Origin: Nonomuraea purpurea | GTDB taxonomy: Bacteria; Actinomycetota; Actinomycetes; Streptosporangiales; Streptosporangiaceae | Length of the DNA stretch: 64,000 bases | Direction of reading: 5' to 3' | Assembly (NCBI RefSeq): GCF_042650645.1 | Contig: NZ_JBHSBI010000014.1 | Coordinates: 232,766-296,765, forward strand | Shown here: piece after piece, positions 55,420 through 63,936 of the stretch | Numbering within the stretch: the first letter of the stretch is position 1 | Layout: each line of letters opens with the position of its first letter | Position numbers and translations under genes: made by a program | The notes under the pieces: generated by a model | What the model saw: only the letters and a program-made list of their open reading frames with translations | What the model was told of the DNA's origin: nothing | Database searches by the model: none

Positions 55420-55737
55420 TCACACGGCTCGCTTACCACGAGATTTACGAGCACGGTGTTGTCGCTCGGCGGCGGCACGAGCAGCTTCCTCGCGTTGGTG
55501 TTGGAGGGCATGAAAGGTCAGGAGCGCCGCCCAGACCTCGCGTGCCTGCCGGTACAGTCCCCTGGCCGTTTCCTCATAGCGGCCCGGTTCGCTGGCGGGG
55601 CGCAGGACGAGAAAGTGTCCGCCCTGGGCGACCCATTCGTACGCCCCGCAACACGAGGTCTCCGTGATCCGGGCGTTGCCCCGGGACGGACCCTGGTACG
55701 GCTCCCACCGTACCTGCGGCGGCTCAGGCTGACTCAA
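55420..55737 (-). CDS. Small unknown protein (accessory-region type)
   Basis: 105 aa; compact, Arg/Ala-rich C-terminal helix (REEAARAAAERQHRARKSRGKR) after a SCCGAYEWVAQGGHFLVLR core. No family recognised. It overlaps the next ORF by 14 nt, so the two form one small operon. Such pairs next to GntR regulators are common in actinomycete integrative elements. Confidence 0.6.
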   Translation of the reverse strand: MSQPEPPQVRWEPYQGPSRGNARITETSCCGAYEWVAQGGHFLVLRPASEPGRYEETARGLYRQAREVWAALLTFHALQHQREEAARAAAERQHRARKSRGKRAV

Positions 55738-55993
55738 GGGCTGCGCTCCTCTGAGCGTACTTCTGCAGGTAGCGGTGAACTTTGCGGCGGCTCCGCTGCC
55801 ACGTGCACTTGTAAGCGAGCTGGATGGGGGAGTCGGCGACCAACTCCGGCAGGATCCGGTAGGCGATCTCTTCCCTGGTCAGCTTGGGGAGCGGCCTGGC
55901 GTGCCACACGCCGTCGGAGTCGCGCCAGACGTAAAACCGTCTGAACGCACCACGGAGATCAGGGTCAGACAGAGCCTCGCGAACCGTAGCCAT
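55724..55993 (-). CDS. Small unknown protein, likely DNA/RNA-binding
   Basis: 89 aa: VREALSDPDLRGAFRRFYVWRDSDGVWHARPLPKLTREE followed by a basic helix (CTWQRSRRKVHRYLQKYAQR). No family recognised. Upstream gene of the pair; starts ATG 55993. Function not assigned. Confidence 0.6.
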   Translation of the reverse strand: MATVREALSDPDLRGAFRRFYVWRDSDGVWHARPLPKLTREEIAYRILPELVADSPIQLAYKCTWQRSRRKVHRYLQKYAQRSAALESA

Positions 55994-56081
55994 GTGAGAT
56001 TGCGCCTTCCGTCCTAATTTCAGATAATTGGTTCCTTGAAAATCCTCGCAGAGTGATGTTTGCCCACGTTAACGCTAGGGC

Positions 56082-56104
56082 CTCATGGCCACAAGGCTCA
56101 TGGC
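56082..56104 (+). promoter_or_regulatory. Direct repeat upstream of the second GntR gene
   Basis: CTCATGGC occurs at 56082 and 56097, 15 bp apart, 27 bp before the GntR start, in an AT-richer stretch divergent from the small-ORF pair. Candidate autoregulatory site. Confidence 0.35.
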
Positions 56105-56131
56105 AATATAGCCCTGTAACGCTTGTGTGCC

Positions 56132-56587
56132 GTGATCGACTACAGCTCTGGGGTGCCGGTCTACCGGCAGGTCGCGGCTGCGATCCGCGATGACATCACG
56201 GCCGGCCGCTACCGGCCCGGAGCGTGGTTGCCCTCGGAGGCTCAGCTCTCACAGATGTACGAGGTGGGCCGCGACACAGTACGCGAAGCCCTGGCCCACC
56301 TCCGCGCCGAGGGACGCATCACCACGGTGCGCAAGCGGGGGTCGATGGTGGCCGTTGAGCCGACCCGCGAGCCGTACCCGGTGCCGGCTGGGGTGCGTGT
56401 GATCACGCGCATGCCGACGCCGGACGAGCGGCGGGAACTGGCCACGTCCGCTGAGTTGCGGGAGTTCGGTGGGATGCCGGAGGGCGTGCCAGTGTTCGAG
56501 GTTGTTCCGGGGCCGCGGAAGCACCGAAAGGTTCTGCGCGGGGATCAGGTGGAGCTGATCACCGCAGAACCGCCACCCGGCGAGTGA
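56132..56587 (+). CDS. Small GntR-family regulator
   Basis: 151 aa from GTG 56132 (TTG 56123 is possible). The winged helix is IDYSSGVPVYRQVAAAIRDDITAGRYRPGAWLPSEAQLSQMYEVGRDTVREALAHL. The short C-terminal region (about 75-151) is too small for a UTRA effector domain. This type often regulates plasmid-like or integrative elements in actinomycetes (KorSA/Imp-like); that assignment is by context. Confidence 0.82.
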   Translation: MIDYSSGVPVYRQVAAAIRDDITAGRYRPGAWLPSEAQLSQMYEVGRDTVREALAHLRAEGRITTVRKRGSMVAVEPTREPYPVPAGVRVITRMPTPDERRELATSAELREFGGMPEGVPVFEVVPGPRKHRKVLRGDQVELITAEPPPGE

Positions 56588-57042
56588 TCCTCGGCAGGCG
56601 GCGGTTCTGCGGAATACTGCGGCAATCTACTGACCGTTCGGAATCCTTGTGCAGCTGACGTCGGCAAGCTAGTTGACCTGCCTGGACACGTCGTAGCGTC
56701 TATTCTGCGGATTCTGCGGATTCTGCGGATCGAGGCTGCGGGTGGATTGAGTTCGGCAGTAGGCGCATAGCTAGGACAGTTCCATCCTCATGTACTGAGA
56801 CGGGGCCCTCCCACTCCTCATCTCACGCCTGTTCAGGCCAAGATCCGCGCCTGGCGTAAACTTCCTCGCGGTACTGCTCGACCCTGCCTAGCGCCAGTTT
56901 TCCATCCGCGCTCCTCGGAGACAGGAGAGCGAAAAGATCGTCTGCGACTCCGGAGAACGCCTCCACGCGCCTACTATTACGGCTGCCGTAACTGAGTGCC
57001 GCATAACAAGCACGCTGCCGAATAGTTCTTGTAGGTACCAAG

Positions 57043-57061
57043 GGCGGCGCTCCGCGCCGCC
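57043..57061. terminator. GC hairpin 1
   Basis: GGCGGCGC-TCC-GCGCCGCC, 8-bp perfect stem, 3-nt loop. Confidence 0.55.
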
Positions 57062-57072
57062 AGCGCGGGCCG

Positions 57073-57107
57073 CCCCCAGGCCACACGCTGCGCGTGCGGC
57101 CTGGGGG
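57073..57107. terminator. GC hairpin 2, likely terminator
   Basis: CCCCCAGGCC pairs with GGCCTGGGGG and inner CACGC with GCGTG around a 3-nt loop, one A-C mismatch between; 15 paired bases. Placed 82 bp before the DUF4145 gene. Confidence 0.65.
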
Positions 57108-57189
57108 CCGTTCTCGCGCGTACCCGCGCTCGGGCCGCACCGCTCAAAATCCCTACCCGTCAGCGATCAGGTCTCGCTACATTGCCGTC

Positions 57190-57870
57190 GTGACATCGTC
57201 CTTCCAGTACGAAATCAACTGTTGGGCTTGCGGTGAAGACCAGGCAGCCGAGGAGCAGGCAGAACTTGTGACTGGCCGGAGCGGCGAGCACGATGGCCAG
57301 AAGATTCGATTAGCCATCGCCACGTGCTATCACTGCTCTGCGCCTAGCGTGCTCTACCAAGAGCTCATCTGGGATGACTACACCGAGGAAGAGCGTGTTC
57401 GCTCCACGCGAGCGGATGCGGTCTGGCCCATCTCTGATGAGCGAAGCTATGTCCGCTCAGTTGCCATCCCCGAAGAACTGCGCCGAGAGCACCGGGAAGC
57501 GGAACGTTGTTTCAATGCCGACGCGTATACGGCTACCGTCGTCATGGTCCGACGAGCGCTGGAAGGGGTCTGCTCCCATCACAACATCACAGCCACGAAC
57601 CTGGTCCGCGCGCTTGAAGAGATGGAGCGTCAGGGGCTGATCGAAGGCCGCCTTCTGGAGTGGGCGCAGGAGCTTCGCGTACTTGGGAACCAAGCAGCCC
57701 ACTTCACGGGGCGTCCAGTCGCTCGCCAAGACGCGCAGGATGCTCTCGAATTGGCCGAAGCTCTCTTGGACTATTTGTACCTATTTACTGGGCGCTTCAA
57801 CGCGTTCAAGAAGCGCCGAGATGAGGCACAGCAGAATGCCTCCGGCGGGGGTGCTCCGGCTCCGGGATGA
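57190..57870 (+). CDS. DUF4145 domain protein with N-terminal zinc-ribbon-like region
   Basis: 226 aa from GTG 57190. Two CxxC pairs (INCWACGED and ATCYHCSAPS) suggest a zinc ribbon. The DUF4145 helical part follows: AERCFNADAYTATVVMVRRALEGVCSHHNI..LRVLGNQAAHF (about 110-210). DUF4145 domains occur in restriction and defence-type genes as well as alone; here it stands alone. Codon use is less GC-biased than in the neighbours, which fits transfer. Confidence 0.82.
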   Translation: MTSSFQYEINCWACGEDQAAEEQAELVTGRSGEHDGQKIRLAIATCYHCSAPSVLYQELIWDDYTEEERVRSTRADAVWPISDERSYVRSVAIPEELRREHREAERCFNADAYTATVVMVRRALEGVCSHHNITATNLVRALEEMERQGLIEGRLLEWAQELRVLGNQAAHFTGRPVARQDAQDALELAEALLDYLYLFTGRFNAFKKRRDEAQQNASGGGAPAPG

Positions 57871-58175
57871 TCGCCGCGTGGTGCGTAGGGCCGTAGGTGG
57901 TTGAGGGGGAAGCGTGATCATCCCGCCCACCATCGCCCCGGGACAAGCCGAGCAGGCCAGGGCCACGGGGCCAAGGTTGTTCCTCCGGTTGAGGGCTCCA
58001 CCTTGTCCCCGGCCTGCTTCCCTTTGGGCGGGACGACGGCAGACGGGATGATCAGGTGGGAGGCGTGTGCGTCCGCACGGGGATGTGGCCGGGTATGTTG
58101 TCGCAGCAGGTAGAGAATCCGCTGTGGCGAGGGCACTCGCGACCTGTCCGCCACCTGATTTGCGACAATCACGCT

Positions 58176-58703
58176 GTGCGTCTCTTATTGAGGTCGGCCT
58201 TGGCCGGGTCCGCAGTGGCGGTCTTACTGCTGCTCCTGCTCGCCTGGCCGACCACCAACTCGGATTCCGAGCTAAAGCTGGCAATGGCGTTTGCGCTGGC
58301 GCCTTTCCCGCTCAGCATGGTGGCTGCGTGGTTGGCCCGCCTGCCCTACTGGCCGGCCGTTGGTCTGGTGGCCCCCTTCGTCATGCTGGCGGTCGTCGCG
58401 CTCCAGCCGGAGTATGACTCCTGGGTGTCCAACGAGACCCTTGCATTCGGCATGCTGATTGGGGTCCCCGTGGTCGTCGGCTTCATGCTTACGGCCCTGC
58501 TCTGTGCCCTGCTCGCCGGAAAGACCCCCCGGACCATGAGCTGGAAAGTAGGCGACCTTTTTCAGTTGGTGCCGTATGCCTCAGCCGGGACGTCTGGCTG
58601 CCCGGGTGTGCAGGTCCCGCATCTCCTTGTCGAGGGGTGGCACCGGCCCTATGGCAGGGATGTCGGGTGCAATCTCAGTGATCGGCAGGCTTCGCACGGG
58701 TGA
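58176..58703 (+). CDS. Small membrane protein with probable run-on end
   Basis: 175 aa from GTG 58176: four helices (about 4-23, 30-48, 52-70, 83-108). After residue about 130 the reading frame becomes the antisense of the deaminase gene (123-bp overlap), so the original 3' end was probably lost. No family recognised. The 305 bp upstream show no gene. Confidence 0.5.
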   Translation: MRLLLRSALAGSAVAVLLLLLLAWPTTNSDSELKLAMAFALAPFPLSMVAAWLARLPYWPAVGLVAPFVMLAVVALQPEYDSWVSNETLAFGMLIGVPVVVGFMLTALLCALLAGKTPRTMSWKVGDLFQLVPYASAGTSGCPGVQVPHLLVEGWHRPYGRDVGCNLSDRQASHG

Positions 58704-59078
58704 GGCGGGGCGGCCGAGCGCTGTGCGCCACTCGACGAGTTGTGCGGCGGAGTGGATGTAGACGATCCGGCCCAGCCCGACCCAGGCATGAGCCGCCGAG
58801 CACATCGGGCAGTGCTCGCCCGACGTGTACACCGTGGCGGTTGATCGTTGCCGTGGTGTGAGGTTCGCTGCCGCCCACCGGGACAGGGTGATCTCGGGGT
58901 GGGCGGTGGGGTCATTGGTGGTGGTCTCACGGTTGCGGTCCTCGGCCAAGACGGCTCCGTCGGCGTTCGTGAGCACGGATCCGAACGGGTCGTCGCCCGC
59001 ATCGAGGGCCTCGGTGGCGAGCGTGATGCAGCGGCGCAGATGCGTCAGGTCAGTGGATGTGAGGTTCTCGACGGTCAT
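58581..59078 (-). CDS. Cytidine/guanine-deaminase-like nucleoside deaminase
   Basis: 165 aa from ATG 59078, chosen for GGGAGGA 6 nt upstream; ATG 59099, overlapping the PhzF stop, is an alternative. Zinc motifs AHPEITL (H-x-E) and EHCPMCSAAH (PCxxC) are complete. Family members deaminate guanine, cytosine or related bases. It follows the PhzF gene in one small operon. Confidence 0.85.
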   Translation of the reverse strand: MTVENLTSTDLTHLRRCITLATEALDAGDDPFGSVLTNADGAVLAEDRNRETTTNDPTAHPEITLSRWAAANLTPRQRSTATVYTSGEHCPMCSAAHAWVGLGRIVYIHSAAQLVEWRTALGRPASPVRSLPITEIAPDIPAIGPVPPLDKEMRDLHTRAARRPG

Positions 59079-59095
59079 CGTGGTCCTCCCGAGTT

Positions 59096-59986
59096 TCATG
59101 CGAGCCTGAGTTCTCCGCGACCTGTGATGATCCCGGACCCGGAGATCCGTACGCGGTCGCCGTCGACCTCGACCTGGATCCGGCTGGGGCGCCCGAGCCT
59201 ATGGCCTTGCTCAATGACGACCAGACCCCCATCGACCCGTTGTGTACGAGCGAGCAGCGCGGCGAGCGGACCCGCAGCCGTGCCGGTGGCCGGATCCTCG
59301 ACGATGCCCACGGTGGGATTGAAGAACCGGCTGTAGGCGTCCGCCTTGGGCTCCCCAGGGGCGCTGGTGTAGACGTAGCAGCCTTCGGCGTCCACCTCGG
59401 CCAGGATCGCGGCCAAGGCCCGGGTCTCGACGGCGGTGCCGTCGACTGCCCGGCGATCGACCAGCGGGACGAGCAAGTGAGCAACTCCCGTGGATACGAC
59501 CTGCGCCGGCTGATCAATGGAAAGGTCTTCGGGCCTGAGTCCGAGTGCGGCGGCGAGGCGACGGGTGTCCTCGACCACGGGTCCGAACACGGGTGAGGAC
59601 TGTTCCATCACAACACGGATACCTCGCCCGTGCTGGCGGACGATCTCGACCGGCAGCACGTCCCCGCCGATTTCCTGCATCAGTGTCTGGGACGGTTCTT
59701 CTCCGATCAGTCCCTGGTCGGCGAGCCACAGCCAGGCGCCGAGTGCGTTGTGGCCGGCACCGTCGACTTCGGCGCCGATCGGAGTGAACGACCGCAGCCG
59801 CCACGCGGCCTCCGGTCGGGTGGGCTGGAGCAGGAAGGTGGTCTCGGATTGGTTGAACTCGCGGGCGATGTCGCGCATCTGGTCCAAAGTCAGTCCGTCC
59901 GCGTCCGGCATCAGCGCCAGCGGGTTACCGGTCAGCGGGCGCTCAGCGAAGACGTCGACGAAGAAAAACGGTGTCCAAGTCGTCAT
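59096..59986 (-). CDS. PhzF-family isomerase
   Basis: 296 aa from ATG 59986. PhzF fold signatures: VDVFAERPLTGNPLAL, the catalytic Glu in FNQSETTF (about residue 46), GAEVDGAGHNALGAW and VEDPATGTAAGPLAA. PhzF-like proteins are isomerases/epimerases often of unknown substrate. Divergent from the Lrp/AsnC gene, whose product may control it. Confidence 0.88.
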   Translation of the reverse strand: MTTWTPFFFVDVFAERPLTGNPLALMPDADGLTLDQMRDIAREFNQSETTFLLQPTRPEAAWRLRSFTPIGAEVDGAGHNALGAWLWLADQGLIGEEPSQTLMQEIGGDVLPVEIVRQHGRGIRVVMEQSSPVFGPVVEDTRRLAAALGLRPEDLSIDQPAQVVSTGVAHLLVPLVDRRAVDGTAVETRALAAILAEVDAEGCYVYTSAPGEPKADAYSRFFNPTVGIVEDPATGTAAGPLAALLARTQRVDGGLVVIEQGHRLGRPSRIQVEVDGDRVRISGSGIITGRGELRLA

Positions 59987-60080
59987 GAGGTCAACGCTAG
60001 GGAGGCCGCATGGGGGTGTTACACGCCAAATCGATTGACTACTGGTGGTTTCGGCGCAGAATCTGCGGGATCCTGCACGA

Positions 60081-60536
60081 ATGACCAACACACCAGCCGC
60101 CAGTCTGCTGGACGACGTGGACCGTGCCCTGATCGTGGCCATCCAGACCGACGGCCGCGCGACCTTGGCCAAGCTCGCCGAGACCATCCAGCTCAGTGTC
60201 TCGGCCACGCGGACCCGGCTGCGCTCATTGGAGGAGCACGGAGTCATCGGGGACTATCGGGCGCGCGTCGAGCCCGAAGCCTTGGGCTACACCCTGCGCG
60301 CGATCGTCCGGATGAAGGTCCACGGTTCGCTGTACGACAAGGTCACTGCCATTCTGGCCAGCCAACCGCAGATCGTGCGCTGCCTGCGTGTCACGGGGGA
60401 GTCTTGCTACGTGATGGAGATCGTCGCCACCGGAATGAGTGACCTCGAGCAGATCACCTCCGAACTCTCCCGCGTCGGCTCCATCACCACCGACCTGGTC
60501 TACGAGATGGTCGTCGACCGCCCCATCCCTCTCTGA
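60081..60536 (+). CDS. Lrp/AsnC-family transcriptional regulator
   Basis: 151 aa from ATG 60081. Lrp winged helix LLDDVDRALIVAIQTDGRATLAKLAETIQLSVSATRTRLRSLEEHGVIGDY, then the RAM/AsnC ligand domain (LRAIVRMKV..VRCLRVTGESCYVMEIVA). The 94-bp region shared with the divergent PhzF gene is the expected operator; it includes GTGTTACAC at 60016-60024. Confidence 0.9.
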   Translation: MTNTPAASLLDDVDRALIVAIQTDGRATLAKLAETIQLSVSATRTRLRSLEEHGVIGDYRARVEPEALGYTLRAIVRMKVHGSLYDKVTAILASQPQIVRCLRVTGESCYVMEIVATGMSDLEQITSELSRVGSITTDLVYEMVVDRPIPL

Positions 60537-60591
60537 CGGACGCTTCCCACTCGCGAAGCTCTCGTCGGCATTGCGGCCACGTCGAACCCGC

Positions 60592-61134
60592 TCAGCGGCA
60601 CAACGCGTCGATGAGATCCGGGAAATGCGGGAACTCTGCTCGTGCGGCGGTCACGATCTGGGTAGGCGAACGGCGGCGGCCGGGTGCGTGTCGCTCGGCG
60701 ATGGTGGTGAAGGTCTCGTTCGGCTGTGCAGGGGAGTCGGGGTCCTTGAAAGCCTCGGCAGGGCCCAATCCGGCGGCGAACAGCCAGAGGAGGTCGCCGA
60801 GATCGCGGGCGATCACGCCGTGCTCACCTTCGGAACCGATGTAGACGACGGGCTGGTCGCTGATCGCCGCATTGGGACGTACCAGCCAGAAGCCGGTGTA
60901 GTCACCCGCCCCGGTCGTGCCGAAGAAGCGGAACTCGCTGCCGTCGACCTCTTGGTTGCCGGTCCACAGGCGGAACCACCACGCCGTCCGGTCGGACTCC
61001 TCGAACTGGTCGTATGGCTCGAAGTCACAGCCGCGGGCCTCGTCGGTTTCCTCGTCCCACTCCCACTCGAAGCCGGCCTCGGCCACCTCGGCCAGGGCAG
61101 TGGGCAATGCGAGATCGTCAGACACGTTCGCCAC
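60592..61134 (-). CDS. SUKH-like/SMI1-related protein
   Basis: 180 aa, very acidic. GVIARDLGDLLWLFAAG and the preceding VVYIGSEGE resemble the core of SUKH (SMI1/KNR4) immunity or SUFU-like proteins. GTG start at 61134, with GTG 61125 as alternative. No toxin gene next to it. Moderate confidence in family. Confidence 0.6.
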   Translation of the reverse strand: MANVSDDLALPTALAEVAEAGFEWEWDEETDEARGCDFEPYDQFEESDRTAWWFRLWTGNQEVDGSEFRFFGTTGAGDYTGFWLVRPNAAISDQPVVYIGSEGEHGVIARDLGDLLWLFAAGLGPAEAFKDPDSPAQPNETFTTIAERHAPGRRRSPTQIVTAARAEFPHFPDLIDALCR

Positions 61135-61364
61135 CCCAGGAAGATTAGACGATCACTGGTGCGGTGAGCGTAGATCGGTCCTGGAGGCAGGTCATGAAGC
61201 CGCCCCTTGGGAGAGCATGACTGCCCATAGTTCCTGTGGGCAGGTGCCGAGACGGGTCCATGAGGACTCTGTTCTGATCAAGCTGGATACGTCGGACGCA
61301 CGCGCGACCACTTACGGTGCGGGCGGACGGAACAACGTCGCCATATATCCGATTGGAGGGCATC

Positions 61365-61772
61365 ATGCCTTCTACCCGTGAGCTGTTCGACAGCCTCGCG
61401 GTACACGCCGCTCTCGATACCCAAACCCTCGCGTCCGTCGTGGACGCTCTCTCCGAATGCGAGCAAGCCGTCACCGCGTGCGTGGCCGGCATGCTGGGCG
61501 CACACGACGTCGACGGGATGCGCTCGTCGGTGCTGTGCGACATGGACTGCGGGGACGTCGCGTTGGCCACCCGCCGGCTGCTCACCCGGGCGACCCGCGA
61601 GGACAGCGCGTTGGTCGCCGCTCAGCTCGAAGTGTGCCTGATGGCCTGCCGGCGTAGCCACGAGGCATGCAGCCGGAACGCCGCAGCCCACGCGCATTGC
61701 AACTTGTGCGCCGAAGCGACAGAACGCGCAGCCGATGCCTGCCGCCGAGCCCTGCAGGCGTTGCGCGGCTGA
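61365..61772 (+). CDS. Cys-rich four-helix copper-storage-like protein (DUF326/Csp)
   Basis: 135 aa from ATG 61365 with TTGGAGGG upstream. Ten cysteines spaced along predicted helices (SECEQAVTAC, LCDMDC, VCLMACRRSHEAC, HCNLC, DAC), the pattern of cytosolic copper-storage proteins, where Cys line the inside of a four-helix bundle. No signal peptide. Convergent with the DsbA-like gene. Confidence 0.8.
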   Translation: MPSTRELFDSLAVHAALDTQTLASVVDALSECEQAVTACVAGMLGAHDVDGMRSSVLCDMDCGDVALATRRLLTRATREDSALVAAQLEVCLMACRRSHEACSRNAAAHAHCNLCAEATERAADACRRALQALRG

Positions 61773-61845
61773 CGATCCCGTTCCTCCCGCACCGCGGGTC
61801 CGGGCCAGTCGCGTTGCGGCTGGCCCGGTCTCACTTCCTGCTGGA

Positions 61846-62607
61846 TCAACCTCGTCCCGCAGCCTGCGTAACCTCATCGCGTAGCAGCGGAGGGCGGAAC
61901 ACGGTCCCGTTGTCTATTTCTGTACCGTTCAGTTTCACTGTGGGCGTGTGGGACAGCTTCTGCTCGTCACGGATTTTCTGGCTGTACGCCAGGTGCGCCT
62001 GCGCGTTCTTCTGAGAGGTGACGCACTGCTCGAAGTCCGGCGCGGTCACCCCGACCTCCTTGCCCAATCGCACGAGCAGGTCGGTGGTGAAGCCTTCGAC
62101 GGTCTCGCCGGGCTGGTTCTTGAAGAGCAGGTCGTAGAAGGCCATCCACTGCTTGCCGTCCGCGATGCATCGGGCGGCGTTGCCCGCGCGCACGGAGTTG
62201 GACCGGGTCGGCTCCTGGGAGAAGATCGTGATGGGGTGGTAGACGACCTTGGCCCTGCCCTCGGCGGCGAGGTTCTTGAATGTCTGCCCGCTGACCCGCC
62301 CGGCCTCCTTGCAGGCCGGGCACTGGAAGTCCTCGTAGATGTCGACCACCGGCGCGGTGACACCGCTCTTGGCCATGACGACGCTGCCGTCGGGCTGCAC
62401 GGTGATCGGCGCGAGCGCACCCGTGGCCTCCTCCGATCTGGACGTGCTGGCGTTGTACCACCAACCGGCCCCAACTGCTGCCACGGCGACTACCCCTGCG
62501 GTGAGGTACGTCACCAGGCGCCGGCGCTTCTCGCGCGCGTGGGCGATGGCCTGCTGCTCCTTGATCTTCTCGCGCCTGGGCTGGGGCGCTCGCTTGCCCT
62601 TGCTCAT
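61846..62607 (-). CDS. Membrane-anchored DsbA/thioredoxin-like protein
   Basis: 253 aa from ATG 62607 (GTG 62610 possible), with AGGAGG upstream. Basic cytoplasmic N-terminus, one helix (about 33-50), then an extracytoplasmic DsbA-like domain with FQCPACKEAG (CxxC) and HTPTVKLNG (cis-Pro loop). Actinobacterial proteins of this type work with MauE/DoxX or VKOR partners; a MauE remnant lies just upstream and its stop overlaps this start. Confidence 0.88.
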   Translation of the reverse strand: MSKGKRAPQPRREKIKEQQAIAHAREKRRRLVTYLTAGVVAVAAVGAGWWYNASTSRSEEATGALAPITVQPDGSVVMAKSGVTAPVVDIYEDFQCPACKEAGRVSGQTFKNLAAEGRAKVVYHPITIFSQEPTRSNSVRAGNAARCIADGKQWMAFYDLLFKNQPGETVEGFTTDLLVRLGKEVGVTAPDFEQCVTSQKNAQAHLAYSQKIRDEQKLSHTPTVKLNGTEIDNGTVFRPPLLRDEVTQAAGRG

Positions 62608-62849
62608 CACTCGTCCTCCTCTTCATCGTCATCATCAGTGGCGGCCCCAAGTCCGAGGGCACCGTCGAGCGCGAAGCGGCCCGACGGGAAACGCGCGGTC
62701 CAGGCGCCGAGCAGCACGAGACCGAAGTCGCGCAGGATGTCGAGCAAGTATGTCGGCTCCTGCCCCACCCCGAGTCGGCCCCCTCCGCCGAAGCAGCCGC
62801 AGTCGATTCGCAGCCCGTGCGCCCACGGCCAGGCGCTGATGTGAATGGT
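62607..62849 (-). pseudogene. 5'-truncated MauE/DoxX-like membrane protein
   Basis: About 78 codons in the frame ending at the stop that overlaps the DsbA-like start. They read like the C-terminal half of MauE-type proteins: GLRIDCGCFGGG, TYLLDILRDFGLVLLGAW, then an acidic tail (TDDDDEEEDE). There is no start codon and an in-frame stop lies just upstream, near 62865. The gene lost its first half. Confidence 0.65.
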
Positions 62850-62870
62850 GGGTTGCTTGTGAGGAGATGA

Positions 62871-63056
62871 TCACGACCTGCTCCACGGGTTTGGGGAGGC
62901 CACGGCGATATGCGGGCGTCCGGTGATGGGGTGAGGCCCGACGTGTGCACGCACGCCGAAGACCTCTTCGATGAAGATGGGGGTCAGCACCTCCAGGGGC
63001 GGGCCGTGCCCGGCGACGCGGCCGTCGCGCAGGACGACGACCTGGTCGGCGAAGGC
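62871..63056 (-). pseudogene. Fragment of a FecE-type ABC transporter ATPase (C-terminus)
   Basis: FADQVVVLRDGRVAGHGPPLEVLTPIFIEEVFGVRAHVGPHPITGRPH matches the end of iron-siderophore ABC ATPases; Walker A, signature and Walker B parts are missing. The upstream sequence (to 63110) is unrelated. A remnant. Confidence 0.72.
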
Positions 63057-63228
63057 GTTGACGCCGCCGGTCATCACAGCTGGCAGTTCGTTGGCGTTCA
63101 TCATGGCCATGCCGGGATAGGCGATGAGTACCTCGGATGCCTGGACGGAGGACGGCGACCCGGGCGCCGGGGGCGACGATCGTGGCGGGCTGGTCGCGGA
63201 AACATGTTGTGCCTATTAGGCTCCAACC

Positions 63229-63789
63229 GTGATCACGGTAGTCGACTATGACGCCACATGGCCGGATCGGTTTGAGGCGTTGCGCAAGGAGTACGCCAAG
63301 GCATTAGAAGCCGCTAGCGTACCTGTGATTTCCATCGAACATGTCGGTAGCACGTCAGTTCCCGGGCTGGCCGCCAAGCCGATCATCGACTGCGACATTG
63401 TGGTAGCAGAGCAAGATGTCGAGGCCGCTTCGGACGTCCTGATCGGCTTGGGCTTCTCGCCGTTGGGCGAGCTGGGGATCCCCCAGCGATGGGCGTTCAA
63501 GGAACCCGCACGACTCGCCGGGACCAACACCTACGTCATCGTTGATGGGTCGCTGTCGCTCCGCAATCACCTCTCGGTCAGAGACATCCTGCGAACCAAC
63601 TCGGGACTTCGTGACCAGTACGCCATGGTGAAGAAGCGCGTTGCCGGGAAGGCCGCCAACATCGTCGACTACGGCCGAGGGAAGAACGCGATGGTGCAGG
63701 CCATCCTCGCGGAGGCCGGTCTGACTGACGCTGAACGAGCATCGATAGACAGCAACCAGGTGCCGTCACACGATGAGATTCCGAGGTGA
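63229..63789 (+). CDS. GrpB/UPF0157 family protein
   Basis: 186 aa from GTG 63229. VVDYDATWPDRFEALRKEYAKAL, IEHVGSTSVPGLAAKPIIDCDIVV and NHLSVRDILRTN are the family signature (nucleotidyltransferase-like fold, often fused to or confused with CoaE). Function unknown. Less GC-biased codons than the main chromosome genes. Confidence 0.88.
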   Translation: MITVVDYDATWPDRFEALRKEYAKALEAASVPVISIEHVGSTSVPGLAAKPIIDCDIVVAEQDVEAASDVLIGLGFSPLGELGIPQRWAFKEPARLAGTNTYVIVDGSLSLRNHLSVRDILRTNSGLRDQYAMVKKRVAGKAANIVDYGRGKNAMVQAILAEAGLTDAERASIDSNQVPSHDEIPR

Positions 63790-63936
63790 CAAGTGACCAC
63801 GCACTGCAGGACACTCGCCGACCGCCTCAGCACCACCCTGGGTTGCGATACGAGTCGCATCCGCTTCTGCGCCGGGGCCTAAAGCAGTCAGTTACGCCGG
63901 GCGGGAGCAATCGTCAATACCTGTGGATCAAAGTCT

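Larger units (their letters stand above)
56588..57189. other. 602-bp intergenic stretch with repeats and hairpins
   Basis: No convincing gene. It contains three tandem ATTCTGCGG copies (56702-56728), a perfect TTACGGC-T-GCCGTAA palindrome (56977-56991) and two strong GC hairpins (57043-57061 and 57073-57107). A minus-strand ORF crossing the hairpins is rejected. Confidence 0.6.

Noticed and set aside
56823..57140. Minus-strand 105-codon ORF
   Set aside because: Crosses both GC hairpins, has no ribosome site and no family match.
57918..58172. Minus-strand 84-codon ORF after the DUF4145 gene
   Set aside because: No recognisable domain, no ribosome site; could be a decayed gene end but not supportable.
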